Shown here: positions 1 through 12,480 of the stretch, piece after piece
Layout: each line of letters begins with the position of its first letter
Numbering within the stretch: the stretch's first letter is position 1
Assembly: GCA_030248295.1 (NCBI GenBank)
Contig: JASANH010001149.1
Span: 62,001-126,000 of the forward strand
Direction: 5' to 3'
Length of the DNA stretch: 64,000 bases
From: Mesodorylaimus sp. YZB2_4
Lineage: Eukaryota > Nematoda > Enoplea > Dorylaimida > Dorylaimidae
The notes under the pieces: generated by a model
The model's input: the letters and a program-made list of their open reading frames with translations, nothing else
What the model was told of the DNA's origin: nothing
The model's database searches: none
Program-made: the position numbers and the translations under genes

Positions 1-525
1 GCAGAGCTTCAAGACGCATTTTCTCTTCCTTGTAGCGCCGACATCAGCTGGAATGTATCTTTATAATCACCCACAAATATGGTCAAACATGACGGGTGCA
101 AAACGATTAGGACCGGCTAAACGAAAGGTGTTCCTACGACCCGGTACACTTTCGCTTGTGGGGTTTGTAATGGCGTCAGAGTGTTTCTATATTGGGCCAA
201 CAACAAAGTATGTTTGGCTCACTTGAGGAGAGTGTTGAGTGCCTCTAGCACCAGAGATTACCGGGATCCATGTTCCAGCACCTAAACTTGGCAGCTACAC
301 GTGCAATCATCGTTCCTGCTTGTGTGTACACACGACCAGCAAGTCTCTAGTTGGTTCCAATTAGCTGCCAGTGTAACACGTGCTCGTCAGGCAGGGTGCA
401 AGTGGCACGTCAACCAGTCGGGTTGATAGATCCATATCTTCCCAATCGGCCATTATTATGCAAAATCGCTTTATAGGATCAAAGGTCAATAGTTAGGACA
501 CGCTAGTACCAAAAATTATCGAGAT
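1..525. repeat. 0.5 kb dispersed repeat, copy A (cut by window edge)
   Basis: Near-identical to 17018-17540 in the same orientation, differing by a few substitutions and small indels. Similarity ends at the shared string ATTATCGAGAT; beyond it the copies diverge. No ORF of note. The left limit is unknown because the window starts here. Copy B lies directly upstream of the neuropeptide-like gene (-, start codon 16976), so this could be a duplicated 5' flank of a gene family or a simple interspersed repeat. Confidence 0.85.
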
Positions 526-549
526 TTCGATCGGGATCGAGATCGAGAT

Positions 550-625
550 TGCTCTTTGGGTTGATGCTCGTTCTCTAATCAGTGCTCATGTCTGCGTGTA
601 CTTGCTGCGGTTGAGTAATAAATCC
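550..625 (+). repeat. 5' LTR remnant of Ty3/gypsy-like element
   Basis: These 76 bases match 5327-5402 with a handful of mismatches and no length change. Both carry an AATAAA-type signal near the end. Only the 3' part of the LTR is present; its 5' part is missing, close to the boundary of the 0.5 kb repeat. A primer-binding site may lie in the TTGGTCCCC stretch near 652, which is not verified. Confidence 0.6.
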
Positions 626-780
626 TCTTCTATAAGACACGAGGTCTTGTATTGGTCCCCATTGCCGGTCCCCAACACGTGTGAGCCGTGCATCCTAGCC
701 ACCAATTTTTCACCTCACTCCCGCCCGATACTAGCCAGGCTTTGCAAGCCACTCATTGATTTCGCCGATTGTTCTGCTCG

Positions 781-3728
781 AAATGGCCGATCAGCCGCCA
801 AATGCTGATCAGGTCACCGACGAGAATCCCGTCGAAGAGTCCACCGTCCATATCACGGCCGTCGACCCGCCTGACGATGAGCGCGACCGGTTACCTCCCG
901 CAGCTCGACGACAGCTCATCTCTGTTGAACAGGCCAAGCAACTTCGCTAAGAAGTGTCCGAGTCGTATGAACGTGCTGCTGCAGCCGTCATGGAAGCAGA
1001 CAGTGCCAAACGTCATGCTGAGTCGATACGGAGCACGATCGAACGGCGAGAGCAGCAATGGGCCGGAGAACGAACGAAAGTCGCGCAAGATCGCCTACGG
1101 TCCGCTATGCTCGAATCCCAGCTCCAAGCACTGCAGGCCGAACTCGCCAAGCTGAAAGCCGAGCAGAGTAAGCAACCTGATATCCGTCCCTCTGCTCAGG
1201 GTGGTCACCAACCTAGTGCTGGAGTCATCCCAGTGTGCCCCGCCTGTGCTCGTTTTGAATCCAGATCCCCGTGCCAATGACCCGCCACAGTGTCAAGAAT
1301 GGTTCGACCCGCTTGACGTCCCCCCCCCGTCAAGATTGCAACCAGTGACTGGTTCTCGTGGTCTCAATTCGAATGGTACGATAACATTCGTTTCTGGCGG
1401 TGCATGCTTCGATCCATGGTCCCACAAGCTTGTCCAGAACCTGGCAACGAGGACGACGTAGATACGCTCCGTCAAGCCGTTTCTTCAGACGCATACGCCC
1501 GTGCTCAATCCGACTTACACCAGAAATTCGGCCCCGAAACCGATTTGATGCAATTTTGGCTCAACAAGATCACGACGACCTATTCTACAGGTGGGGTTTT
1601 TGTCGATTTCTATGTAACAATTCCTCTCGATATCAGGTACCTACATCCAACCACGCGACAGCCACTACTGTATGACGCCCGTACTAAGATCTGGGGCCTG
1701 CCAACGGACAGTCAGCAGAAAGCCGAAACCCCGTCGAGCTCAAAGCCCGACGTTGCTGCCAGTCAACAGGTCTCGTCCTTGGGCACAGGCTTGCAGCCCC
1801 AACAACGCCATATTAAGTTCACCGACCCACCAGTACAAGGTCAGATAATCGTTCCGCCCCCTCCACCGGCCGACGATTTGTCTCAAGTTCCTCGCGAGAC
1901 ACTGATCGAATGGTGCCAGGCACAGGACAACGAGCTGTCATTGGCATCCTATGAAATCACCGACATGCAGAGGCAGAACAAAGAGCAAATCGAGCAAACG
2001 ATCCAGCGCCTCCAACAGGAATTGGACCAGGTGCGTCGGAATCCCCCTCAGCAAACCGGTCCACCAAAGCCGACGCCAGTGCAGGTTGGTCCGTCAGTTC
2101 CAACGGCTCCTTCCAACCCATCACCCGATCTACAAGCGATGATCAAAGAAGCCGTGCAAGCCACGATTGCCCCAGTGCTCAGTGAGTTAGCCAAGGTAAC
2201 ATCATGGTCTGCCCCCAACTTAGCTGTGCCGGCTACAGCCGCACAACTTGGTAACAATATCGATCAATCAACCGAAAGTATCGATCTTGCAACCTACGAG
2301 CGTCGACGAGCCCACAATGCCACCGCACCCCGACCTGGTCAGCTGCAACACGCTCAGCAAAATACGTTGTGCGGCTCACGAATCCAAATTGCGTTGGATA
2401 GAGGCAAAATTCCGCAGCTCAATATCGACAAGTACACCGGACAACAAGGCTAACCGCCGTTGGACGAGTGGCTGGCCGATTTCAAATTTCGCATGAAGGC
2501 GTATCAGGCAACATCTGATCGGGACCTGCTAACCGTACTGCCTCTGTTTTTAGGAGACAAAGCCTCCCATTGGTTGCGTCAGTTCATTTGCAAATTTCCG
2601 GATCAATCAATCGTCACATGGTCCCAAGTAACGACAGCGATGTGCGTGCAATTTCAATTCCGCGACGAGTCATATCTACACACGCAATTCAAGCAAACCA
2701 AACCAATGCCTGGAGAACAGTACCTCGAATATGCAAATCGATTGGAACTTGCCGCCATAAAAGCGTTCTCCGACACACCTATATCGACGCTTCGATGGCT
2801 ACTAATCGACACCTTTCGTAGTCATATGCCCCCAGAATTAGCGAAGGTCATCCAAGAACAATATGTCGACAAACCGAGCGGAGCCAGTTTTGATGAAGTA
2901 AAACTCCATGCAGCCAAGTGGCAACTACTCAATTCAATTTTATCGACACCATCTGATTCAACCCCATCATCGTTTCCTCCAGCGTCTGTGCCAACATCAG
3001 CCTCAGTCAAACTGGCGTCGGCGACACAACATGCCAGTCAAGGTTTGACCCAGTCTCGAGTGAACAATCAATCCTGTCAGTCACAGCATGTTCGACCACC
3101 AAGAGGAATTGGCGACCGTGTGTATCGGTCCCCGATCACTCGCTATCAGTACGATACCACAATGTCGATTCCTCCACCCGCCGATGTAGCAACAAGAAAA
3201 TGCCCCGATTGTCATACAGTAGGACATGTTCCAGCTCATTGCCCTAGTCGTCCGCCCTGTACAACGCCTGGGTGTGGGCGCACGCCTGGTCATGGTCCAT
3301 TTCGCTGTCCATTTTTGTACGCTCAAGACGTCGCCGCTGTTCAAAAAGGCAATCCATGCATACAACAGCAAGCTCCATCAACTTCCGCTTTATTTCACAA
3401 CAATGTCGTCGATCAGCCGCCTGGTCAAGGTAATGTTTTTTCTTGCCATGCTGGTAACTTTCCACCTTTCCAGAAACAACCATCACCTGAAATCGTTATC
3501 GGCATCGATGGTCGACAAGTTCAAGTCACAATCGATACTGGCGCTCAAGTCTCAGTCATGTCCTGCAAGACATACAGTACAACGATATCCATCCGTATTG
3601 GAATGGTCAGTGCATGCAACCAAGTTCACACGTCTGGACAACGGTGTCGTTCAAATTTTGGGCATCCAATATGTTTGCCACACGTTCGGTACAACAACAA
3701 TTTTGCATCCAGTCGCTATTTTGAATGA
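781..3728 (+). pseudogene. Ty3/gypsy-like gag remnant (retrotransposon)
   Basis: Gag of an LTR retrotransposon. Stop codons at 948-950 and 1278-1280, a shifted stretch near 1281-1403, and a stop near 2453 interrupt one main frame. 954-1280 encodes a coiled-coil-like helix rich in E, R, A and Q; 1404-2453 a Pro/Gln-rich segment. 2460-2930 is a typical retrotransposon gag fold (W-x-F start, then GDKASHWL-type and W-x-(3)-F-type motifs). 3200-3310 encodes Cys/His zinc knuckles (CPDCHTVGHVPAHC and a second cluster). The frame then enters the protease. Not expected to be functional. Confidence 0.75.
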
Positions 3729-4062
3729 CCCCGTGGGAACTATCACCATGCTCATTGGTCGAGACATTGGTTCCGTGTACAAGCATACACTATGCGAATC
3801 GAGTCGAACGGTCACATACAACAATGGAGCACTCGCTGGAGTCAAGATTCCATATGTCAGCCAATCCAGTCAAATCGACAATTTCGATTTTCAAATTTTG
3901 ATGCCAATCGTCTCCTCTCCAATCGACTACGAATCAGCTCAGGTCAGTCGTTTGGTATGCGCTCAATTTCGTTCAAATCCTACCCCCGGCGTCCAAAGTG
4001 GCGAGGTAGTCAAGAAATCTGCTTCGACAACCACGCGTCATGCGAATCGCATTTTCGTATAG
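3480..4062 (+). pseudogene. retroviral-type aspartic protease remnant
   Basis: Follows the zinc knuckles. The active-site triad DTGA lies in the gag frame near 3535 within an IDTGAQVSVMS context. About 30 nt later the homology continues in another frame (ORF ending 4062), where the flap-side motif MLIGRDIGSV near 3750 fits the conserved LLGRD strand. The protease is therefore split by a frameshift. No reverse transcriptase or integrase follows before the right LTR at about 5177, so the element is either a gag-PR-only derivative or has lost pol. Confidence 0.65.
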
Positions 4063-5176
4063 TCTGCGGCTGTCGCTCCTAATGCCAGCCCCTGTCCGAA
4101 ACAACCTCAATCGGTAGTATTGACGACGAAATACGACAATTCGAAGCAGTTCTGACCACGTTCCGGACACTACTCCAAAGAAAGCGAAAAGACGAAAGAA
4201 AGCAAAACCATGCAATCGACCAATATCTCGTGATCAAATACGCGAAATCGACATCAAGTCAATCGATACGAGCGATATCCCATCAACTACAGCGCCTGTG
4301 GCAATGCGATCAAGCTTTCCCAAAACACGATTAAAATCCAACTTTTCAACTACCAATTCGATTCAATCCTGGCCAAGACCCGAATCCGTTATCTCAATCA
4401 ACGCCATTCCGACTATCCCATTGCATTCTCGCCATTGCGTGGCGTAAGTCAACCTCATCGATTCTCTCCGATCTCATCTCATTCAGCTCATTCTCAGCTT
4501 CGTATTATGGTTTTACTTTCGCATTGCACGGGTATGTACTGTGTGGCTTGGCAAATCGGGCCCCCTCTTTTTCATTTCATAAGTGTTTTTCTCTAATTTT
4601 CTATAAATCGTTTTGCTCAGTTCTTTTTCTTCCGACCGCGCCGTAGTGTTCACCTCACCCACTTACACATTTCATTTGTTCAATTCCGCTTTTTGCCAAT
4701 ATGTTACGTTATACGTTTGTGTTTACAGTTTGCACTCTGCACCGAGCATCACCCACTTCCTCCAACTTTTCTTTGTCCTTTTTGCTAGTAATGGCTTTTC
4801 ATTGCTCTTATTGGCGAGCGTGCCTTATGTTGCTTCACTTTTTTTTGCGCCAGGGTAGTAATGCTCAGGGGAATGAATATGCACGTGTCCATCGTTAGGT
4901 TCCTGAAGCTGGCGCTCCTGCTGGATCACCTTCGGATCTATGGCAGTGCACAACCAAGCCACAGGGTGTGAAACTGGGTTGCTGGTGGATGGGCCCTGGG
5001 TTCTGATTTTCGGAAATTAGGTCCTTTTTTGTGTCATGTGTTTATTTCATGTTACCGATTGATTTTTGCACTTTGGTAAGACCCTGTGGTTATTTTTGGG
5101 TGAGACCCTGTGCCAGGGTTCTCACGGATCGATCACCCCGGACAGTGGAAGTCCGTCTTCATCGACGAGATAGTAA
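4063..5176 (+). other. internal 3' part of the gypsy-like element, no coding
   Basis: About 1.1 kb between the protease remnant and the right LTR. It is pyrimidine-rich around 4550-4850 and has only short ORFs with no family resemblance. The last 40 bases (GGACAGTGGAAGTCC and onward) recur at 45530-45560 on the other strand next to a related LTR, which identifies them as element sequence rather than host. Confidence 0.45.
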
Positions 5177-5402
5177 TGTAAGGGGGAATGAAGCCCAAGT
5201 TATGCAAATGAGAGTGACCTCGTTGGATGTTAGGCCTGTTCGGTATCATTCGGTGATTGCTGTGTTTGGAAGTGGTCTCCCTTTGTCTGATGTGTGTTGT
5301 TTGTTTGTTTTGTGCCAGTGCACTAATGCTCTTTGGGTTAATGCTCGTTCTCTAATCAGTGCTCATGCCTGCGTGTACTCGGTGCGGTTGAGTAATAAAT
5401 CC
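5177..5402 (+). repeat. 3' LTR of the gypsy-like element
   Basis: Begins TGTAAGGGGG after the internal motif GGACAGTGGAAGTCC and contains the 76 bases shared with 550-625, ending near AATAAATCC. A related LTR start occurs at 45524 on the minus strand. The exact 3' end is not certain because the two copies diverge after AATAAATCC. Confidence 0.55.
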
Positions 5403-6503
5403 ATGCGAGGTACCTTTTTGTGGAATTTGATAGTTGATTAACTGAACTAATTGTGGATAAAATTTTTAGAGGATGGCGACTTGGGATAGGTCGGGATCCC
5501 GAAATTGAGGCATTGCGATTATGCATATCATGATTTCTCCGTCCATGATCCATGATGTCACATCAGCAGGCACGGTAGTGCTGCTTAGACCAGCCAACCA
5601 GACGCCTAATGCTACAGGACGATTTTCGTCGGCTAATAACTCGAGAACGGTTCGACGAAAATTTTTGATTTTTTGCACGCATAGCAGAATCGGCCGGGTC
5701 TACAACCATGCCAATTTTTATCAAAATCCGTCCGGCCGTTGTCGAGTTCCAGAATACGCGATTTCTTGTTCAGGGAGAGAAGACGAGGAGGAGGAGGGAG
5801 GATAACCATCAGGCTAGCGCAACAACCAGAGGTCGTAAAACTTCACATTGTACGTATATAATGATTGAAAATCGGCCTAGCCGTAAGGAAAGGCTTGAAA
5901 AAAACCGGATGCATAAAAAGTGTGCTTTGATGCGAAATAGGCAAAAAAAACAGAAAAATGCAAAAATCCCGATCCCGCTTGGGATTGCCCTGATCCTAAT
6001 CTACCCCCAATGACGGCATTTTACTGTGCAAATCACCAGAGTGGAGAGATGGCACAAATGAAATATTGTGAGGCTGCAGCGCTGTGAGGCTTCCCTGAAT
6101 CAATCTGACCGGCAGATGCATCAGATAAGTATTGCCATACAACCAGTCCTCGAATAAACTGGCATGTTGGCATCTTCATCATGATAGAGCATGCAGAATC
6201 TTATTTTTGACGTGAGTCCGGGCGTGGGTCCCAGTGAAAAGAATAAGCGTCTCCTTTCCTGGAAATTCCTGAATTTCCTTGAGCTTCCTATTGCCTGTAC
6301 TTGATTGGGTCAGATAACTAAATGGATTGCTTCATAAACGTTCGAACTGATGGGCTAAGCTTGAGTAGAAGGCTGTTTTTGTTCAAAAAGGAAAGCCAGA
6401 GTTCAAGCACTGTCTGTATTGTAATTCTTTTTCCTATCACCGTAACACGGGGTGGACCATCTCGCTTTACTAGTCCTACTGACCCTTTCCCTCACACACA
6501 TTA
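5403..6503. other. non-coding stretch with a dispersed repeat
   Basis: No convincing gene. 5754-5838 (purine-rich, with GAGAAGACGAGGAGGAGG) is repeated in reverse complement at about 49669-49758. The preceding segment with TAACTCGAGAACGG resembles TAACTCAAGAACGG near 49439. These belong to an interspersed repeat family. Confidence 0.5.
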
Positions 6504-6925
6504 GCAAAAAATTCATGAAATGAAACTAGGAAAGGTAGTACATGTGGTTTGATGCGCCTTCGTAGCAGGCCGGTCCAGGCTGACAAAAGGTGATCAAGAA
6601 AGATCCTGCCTGGCCACTGGCTGGTCACATGTACTCGCGGGTTTTTAGGGTTGACAAGAACAACTAGCCTAATTCGTGTCACCAGCTTGGGGAAGGTGGC
6701 TCCTAGAAGATGCTCACATCTGCACTTCTTGTATGGTAGACATTCCATGGACTACGTAATGCAAAATGCTATTACTCAGGACAGCGCTTTCAATTCATCA
6801 TCTCCTGCTTTAGGCAGGAATTTCGAGAAGTCTGCATCTTCGCTGGACTTTCTTGCAGCTATTGGGCGCATCGAGTTTCCGAACGCAGGGATGTACAGTT
6901 TTGCATGCCTGTCACTTTTGAGCCG
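6504..6925. repeat. 0.42 kb interspersed repeat, copy 1
   Basis: Nearly the whole segment is found in reverse complement at 47795-48217, and its end recurs at 8230-8354. One terminus reads TTAGCAAAAAATTCATGAAA and can pair with its own neighbourhood. The open frames across it are not conserved in kind, so I treat it as a non-autonomous transposon or MITE-like repeat, family unknown. Confidence 0.8.
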
Positions 6926-8229
6926 ATGCATGGAGTTTATGCTGATGAATATTAGTAGCTCCTCTTTAAAAGTAAAAAAGGATTTGCTGAATTATTGCAA
7001 GAATGAGCTTTAATAGCCTTTAATGCAGATTTTCTCCACATCTTTAAAATTTGTTTGGCGGCCATCCAAAGCTGAATAGACAGGTCAAGGAGCTGGGATA
7101 TAACACACGCTTCAAATGGTGAACGCTCAGGAGGAATCCCAGAAGACATCATGTTAACGTTACACAACTCGGGAAAACATTTTTGTCAGTCGCACTGGTA
7201 AGGTTTAGGCTTACAATTGGAGTCATAGTTGTTGTAGTGAGTTTATCAGTTCTGTCGTCTGTCCTGTTGCCTAAGAACATTGATATGCGGGGCTGGGTGC
7301 GAAAATTATAATGACAGAGATTTGAAGCCAATATACGTAATTTATTACGAATTGCTATCAGAACTGCTCATGAAAGTTAGCTCCATCTCTATGACTCGGA
7401 CATGAAGGAATCGTGTGTATATGTTCGGCGGACAAACGTGGATAAGCCTCAGTCGGCAAGCCCTTAGTGACACTGCTTAGAACACTGGAGCAATCGAATT
7501 TCCGTTGCCTCGTGTCGGTGGGACGGGATAATCTTGTCCTGATCTACATTACCCTGCTTTGCTAAACCAGTTTCTTCATGCTTATGTTGTGCTTGTTTGG
7601 TAGCACTTTTTAAACTCCAGGTCTCAATGCTAGAACGTCGTGATTTTGTTGCACTGTGATCCAGTTTATGATAAGGCAAAGTGAGATCATGAAACAAGCT
7701 CTCTCCTCGCTCTCAAACCATTTTGCTTTGTGCGAATGCTAACTGCGTACCTTCGAGGCCTGGTCAGTCAAGAGCGCTTAGCTAAATCTGAGTACATTAT
7801 CTAAACATTTTTGAGACCAACATTTTTGGAGCGTTGGACGGGTGTGCACCTTTTGGGGTCTATCGTCAATGAGTGAAGATATTTCTCCCCTGGTGCTAAA
7901 TGCTGTATTGTGAAATTCGCATCCTTGGCATTCGAAGAGAGCGAGTGAACATTTGACCGAATTGTTGGTGATAGCAGAGAAGAAACTATGGCTCAGTAAA
8001 CTATGAAATGCGCATTCTCCGATGTTTAGATGGGCTTATTCCACGCAAAATAAGGTGCCGCATTTACTTCTTGTGATTGATTATCATTAGCCATCAAATA
8101 CAAGGCATGCAAGATCCTCCATTCCATGAACAATCTGCATGCAATGTCATTCAAGGTCTGATGAGTGTCACCAGCCGCACCCGGTGACATTAAAAAAAAA
8201 CTAGTTGTTATGGTCTACTTGTCAATTCT
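6926..8229. other. non-coding stretch
   Basis: AT-rich sequence with no recognisable gene. A 77-codon minus-strand frame at 7464-7697, rich in K, Q and H, could be an exon, but I have no splice partner or homology for it. Confidence 0.35.
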
Positions 8230-8354
8230 AAAAGCCCGCGAGTACATGTGACCAGCCAGTAGCCAGGCAGGATCCTCCTAGCCTTTCCTGAAATGAAACT
8301 AGGAAAGGCCAGTAGCCAGGCCTTTCCTAGTTTCATTTCATGAATTTTTTGCTA
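8230..8354. repeat. partial copy of the 6504 repeat with internal palindrome
   Basis: Carries the CCCGCGAGTACATGTGACCA segment and the terminal ATTCATGAAATGAAACTAGG sequence of the 6504/47795 repeat. The terminal part is present twice in opposite orientation (about 8288-8311 and 8320-8345), so this copy can fold back on itself. It looks like a rearranged or head-to-head insertion. Confidence 0.65.
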
Positions 8355-10436
8355 ATTTCACTACTTTTTCAGTCCTGACTCTTCTCCACCTGCCCACGAT
8401 ACCCCCTCGAGGGCTGGCCGCGTTCGAGCACATGCAATCTCGAGTGCAAACATCACCATTCTTAAAAATCTGCCGCCCTCCTCTCAATCTTCCTCTAAAT
8501 TCCTCAGTGTGACATTAGCTTGACTAAGATTAGTCCTTTACCCATGTATGGAAAATAAATATTTTACTTTGGTGGGTGACAAGCTTTCCTTTAGCATACA
8601 TGATTTAGTATTTTTAAAAGGCGGTAGTAAAAAATTAACATTGAGTTTTTCAAATATTTTGCAGCATTTTTTTCTTGCAATATTTGCATGCTCTCATTGG
8701 CGGCATAACATTTTAAAAAATTTTGTCGGCGCATCCTTCATCCTTAATTATAATCTGAATTTTCTGCCGTTTCCTCGCCAAGTTTTTGATTCCAATGCGA
8801 ACAAAGAACACTTTTTATTGCATGTTACTCTTCTCTTATTGACGTGACCTCGTTTGTATCCTTAACAAATTAAGTTTTAGTTCGAATTTGAATTTCCCGC
8901 CGTAAAAGTGTTCTTCTCTGCTGCTGTTTTGTAAGTTTCATGCTCTTAGTGCTACATTAGGAAGGAAAGGGCTAGGATTTTAGATCCGCCTTCCCGTATC
9001 TGTGTAACTATGAATATTACGTTGGCGCATTGCATGGCTCATGCAGCGACCCCGTTTTGCCTCTGACACGCGCAAGTATAAGGGAAAATGCGAGCTCTCA
9101 CAAACCATTTCTTCTGTCATCCGCTGTTATTGTCAGTCACTTTTCATAACAACCCTTTTCTCTATAAACACCTTTTTCTAAAAGTAAATTTTCCAATTTG
9201 AATTTCCCGCTTTTTTTGAAATTTTTCGTATAACCTGATCCTTGAAGTATTATTATCATTGTTGTGCATAGACAGCTTTCAAAATGAACAAAAAATGTTG
9301 ACTCTCATTTTTTGAATTCGCCTTTCCAAAACTATATAGCTTTTTCGTGTGTATTTATTGAGTTGATAAGCGTTTCCATAAATCATTTGATCCCGATCAA
9401 TCAATGAGCCATCAAGTTACATCCTGCAGACTTTGTCCGCGTTTTTAAATTTTTTCGGTCTTTCTGTTCAAATTTATCCCCAACAAAAACCAAAACTTTA
9501 AATTTCTGTAATAAGTTACATTTTTCAGTCAGGAATTGCTCCCCGCACCTCCCTGATTCAATTAAGCCATAAAAAGTTGCCCTGCGCCTCTCCAGACGGT
9601 TTTTATGAGGTCTAAAAGTGCAAAAAATGATAATTTCACCCGAGTGGACCCCCTTCTGAGCACCCCGCAACAATTTGAGGCAATACGTGGTCAAAATCAA
9701 TGCCAAAAGGCACCAGCAGTGATGTTACCCTGTCGTTTGAACATATAGCTGATTCCCCCGCTCTCACACAGCTCCCGATCGGCGTTGTGATCTATTGGGT
9801 CCATACATACCTACATACATAGGTACATACATACATATATGACGCGGGACGTTTTCGCCCATAGAAGGATAACCAATTAAGATTTTTCAAAGATTTTCGG
9901 TACACACCTTCCCCAGTTAGTCCCCCATATCTATGCCACATTTTATCGGTTTCGGCCACTCGGTTCGCGAGTTATTGCAAAAATAAAAATCCTGGTCGGG
10001 ATTTTCACCCTCGCACCCCTACTATGAGTGGAGCCCGAACGGAAAAAGATCTTGCAAATTCCTCTGGTAGAACTTAATCTAGTGTAAAGTTACACTAAGA
10101 AACGAAATTTCATCGCTTCATGACATCAGGCTGTTAAGATATCGTTGTTGGTGTGGCACATGTACTACATGGGGGACGCTACCGCGCCCCCATGGATGAC
10201 GTGACATGACTGAAAGTCCGAACAAAATTTTTTCAATATTGACGACTTATTTCCGCTTGATCAATATTCAATAAAACGTCACTTATGTCTGGTCCGGTTT
10301 GGCACGTGGGTTTTTGTGCTTATCTGAATGCTTTTACTGGCACAGGAAAAAGTAAAACTCTATCTTCTCAAAAAAGATTCTGTGAAACTGAAACAAAACC
10401 CGCCTTACTCTAAAATACAGTTACCACAAACTGCAA
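8355..10436. other. non-coding stretch with CATA-type microsatellite
   Basis: No supported gene. 9800-9840 is a run of CATA/TACA repeats (CATACATACATATAT). The rest is AT-rich with short ORFs only. Confidence 0.4.
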
Positions 10437-10744
10437 GGAATCTTTTAAAAAACAGTGAGGAATCTTTTAAAAAACAGTGAGGAATCTTTTAAAAAACAGT
10501 GAGGAATCTTTTAAAAAACAGTGAGGAATCTTTTAAAAAACAGTGAGGAATCTTTTAAAAAACAGTGAGGAATCTTTTAAAAAACAGTGAGGAATCTTTT
10601 AAAAAACAGTGAGGAATCTTTTAAAAAACAGTGAGGAATCTTTTAAAAAACAGTGAGGAATCTTTTAAAAAACAGTGAGGAATCTTTTAAAAAACAGTGA
10701 GGAATCTTTTAAAAAACAGTGAGGAATCTTTTAAAAAACTGTGA
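10437..10744. repeat. minisatellite, 14 tandem copies of a 22-bp unit
   Basis: Exactly 308 bases = 14 x 22. The unit core is ATCTTTTAAAAAACAG followed by TGAGGA. Copies are identical except the last, where CAG is CTG. The array is flanked by unrelated sequence. The near-perfect identity implies recent expansion or strong homogenisation. Confidence 0.95.
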
Positions 10745-10904
10745 GGAAGTGGCTCAGCATGTTTTGTAACGACATCAGAACGAGCGATTCGAAATCTTAT
10801 GCAGAGATTGGTAGGGGAAAATCTTACTCGTAAACTCTTGGTCTTGGCTCAATAGATTTGAATAATGCATACGCAAAATGTCAAAATTTTCTGACTTCTT
10901 GCAA

Positions 10905-11070
10905 GATTTCTCACTTTGACTTTGACTTTGACAGGGGTCCCAAAAAATTTTTGACTTTGATATTGACTTTGACTGAGGCCTAAAATTTTTTTTACATTGA
11001 TATTGACTTTGACGGAATTTCGAAAACATACGATTTTGACAGGATTTTGACTTTGACATTGACGACAAGC
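10905..11070. repeat. degenerate TTTGAC-rich simple repeat
   Basis: Interrupted runs of TTTGAC/TTTGATATTGAC make a cryptic hexamer-like repeat. The minus-strand frames reading SQSQSKSK-like protein across it are low-complexity artefacts. Confidence 0.7.
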
Positions 11071-12229
11071 AACACTAATGGCGATGCCCTTTGCTCCCTC
11101 TACCTCTAGCTGAAGGTCGTTACTACAGCACCATAGAATATTGTTGTTCTGCAGCTTTTGAGTCTGTGCAAGTAGTCGTACGTCGCAGTAGCATGACTCA
11201 AGAATAGCAGTGGACTTAAAAACAGAAAGAGGCCCGTTGTGAGAGTCGGCATTCAGGAAATTATGCGCAAAAGCTTGAGCCTCCCACAGGATTCGATATA
11301 GTGTCAGCCTTGCACACCTGGCTCTGGGCGACTCACACGGTACCCTCAAAAGGCGGGCACCAACCGAGTAGAGTCAGAAAATCGGTCCTCAAACACCAGT
11401 CGGAAATGCCCCCTTCTCACCTAGTGTCATCTTGGACGCTGGTGCTGGCGCAGGATGCCCTTGCGCGGAGGTGCTCCTAGTGCAAACACACAAAGGGAAG
11501 CTGCTGTGAGAGCTGGTCACCTCGCGGCCTCGCTTATCATATCATGGCTGCTGGCCGGCTATAGGGAAAACGGGCTGGAGGGACTGTGAGGAACTAGGTG
11601 GCGGGGGCCTAACCCACAAAAATTTGTTTACATGTTCACAGCTACAAACAATATTATAGTTCCTTGACATCTATCCCGTTCACCCTCCAGGATGTCCTTT
11701 TTGAAATCTTCTTCCTGGTGCGCAAACCATATGGTACTGTTTTAAGGCTTGACCACGCAACTGCGTCATCACAAGTAGCCTGATTAGCAAGAGCTCACAA
11801 AGGTTTAACAAAGGCGATATACAGTAGAAGAAAAATGCCCAAAGTAAGGTACGACAAGTTTGCTTTTGTAGTCGTAGAGGCCAGCAGTTCCACAAAAAGT
11901 AGGGTGCAACATGTTACCAAAGCTCATCAGCCCGGCCTGATTTGTTCACAGTCTTCTTCCTACGAGTAAGTGCTAAAGCCTAATGATGGTATAGTTTTGA
12001 AGACAAACATCCATGCTGGGATAGACGTAATGGTACCATGATCGCCGACTAGGCCCTATTGTTATGTGCCGCAGTGCATTCAATTTGCATAGTACATCTA
12101 GTTTTGTGATAAAAGTCACAAAACTCACAAGTCCTGTGAAAATATGTACTCGGACAGTACCGTATTTGATTCCAAATCCTATTTCATTGCAGTGTTTTCC
12201 ATGAGATCAGGGCACGTTCTTACAAATAG
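11071..12229. other. non-coding stretch
   Basis: No gene that I can support. The minus-strand frame 10849-11349 runs into the TTTGAC repeat and has no recognisable motif. Confidence 0.35.
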
Positions 12230-12480
12230 TTACCTGCACGCACTATGCGAATCACAGCAGACACAACGTTGATCTTGTTCATGCTTTGGCACGTCACAAG
12301 CAAAAAAGCGCGCACGAGAGAGAAGGAACACACGGCACACAAAATAATTTACTGGACCGCGAGTCGAACACCCGCCTGTCACCGCGCACCTTGTGGGAGA
12401 GAGAGGCATACCTAAAACCCACCAGTTTCGCCTTCGCCTACCCACCAATCCCACTTTCGCTCAGGTGGAGTGCGTTACTG
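12230..12480 (-). repeat. tRNA-like SINE remnant (B box near 12364)
   Basis: Read on the minus strand the segment contains GTGTTCGACTCGCGGTCC, a tRNA B-box-like promoter. The same context (ACACAAAAT-ATTTAC then CGAGTCGAACACC) recurs at about 19300-19360, within the lectin intron. Two copies with the same flanking words suggest a tRNA-derived SINE rather than a tRNA gene. Confidence 0.4.

Noticed and set aside
10437-10744. CRISPR-like array
   Set aside because: Units are directly contiguous with no unique spacers, in a eukaryotic context; it is a minisatellite.
10849-11349. 166-codon minus-strand ORF ending in SQSQ/VKVK repeats
   Set aside because: Much of it is the TTTGAC simple repeat read in frame; the rest has no recognisable domain.
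12344-12370. Possible tRNA gene (TTCGA-containing arm)
   Set aside because: Only a B-box-like arm is present; no acceptor stem or anticodon arm pairs, and the context recurs at 19300 as in a SINE.
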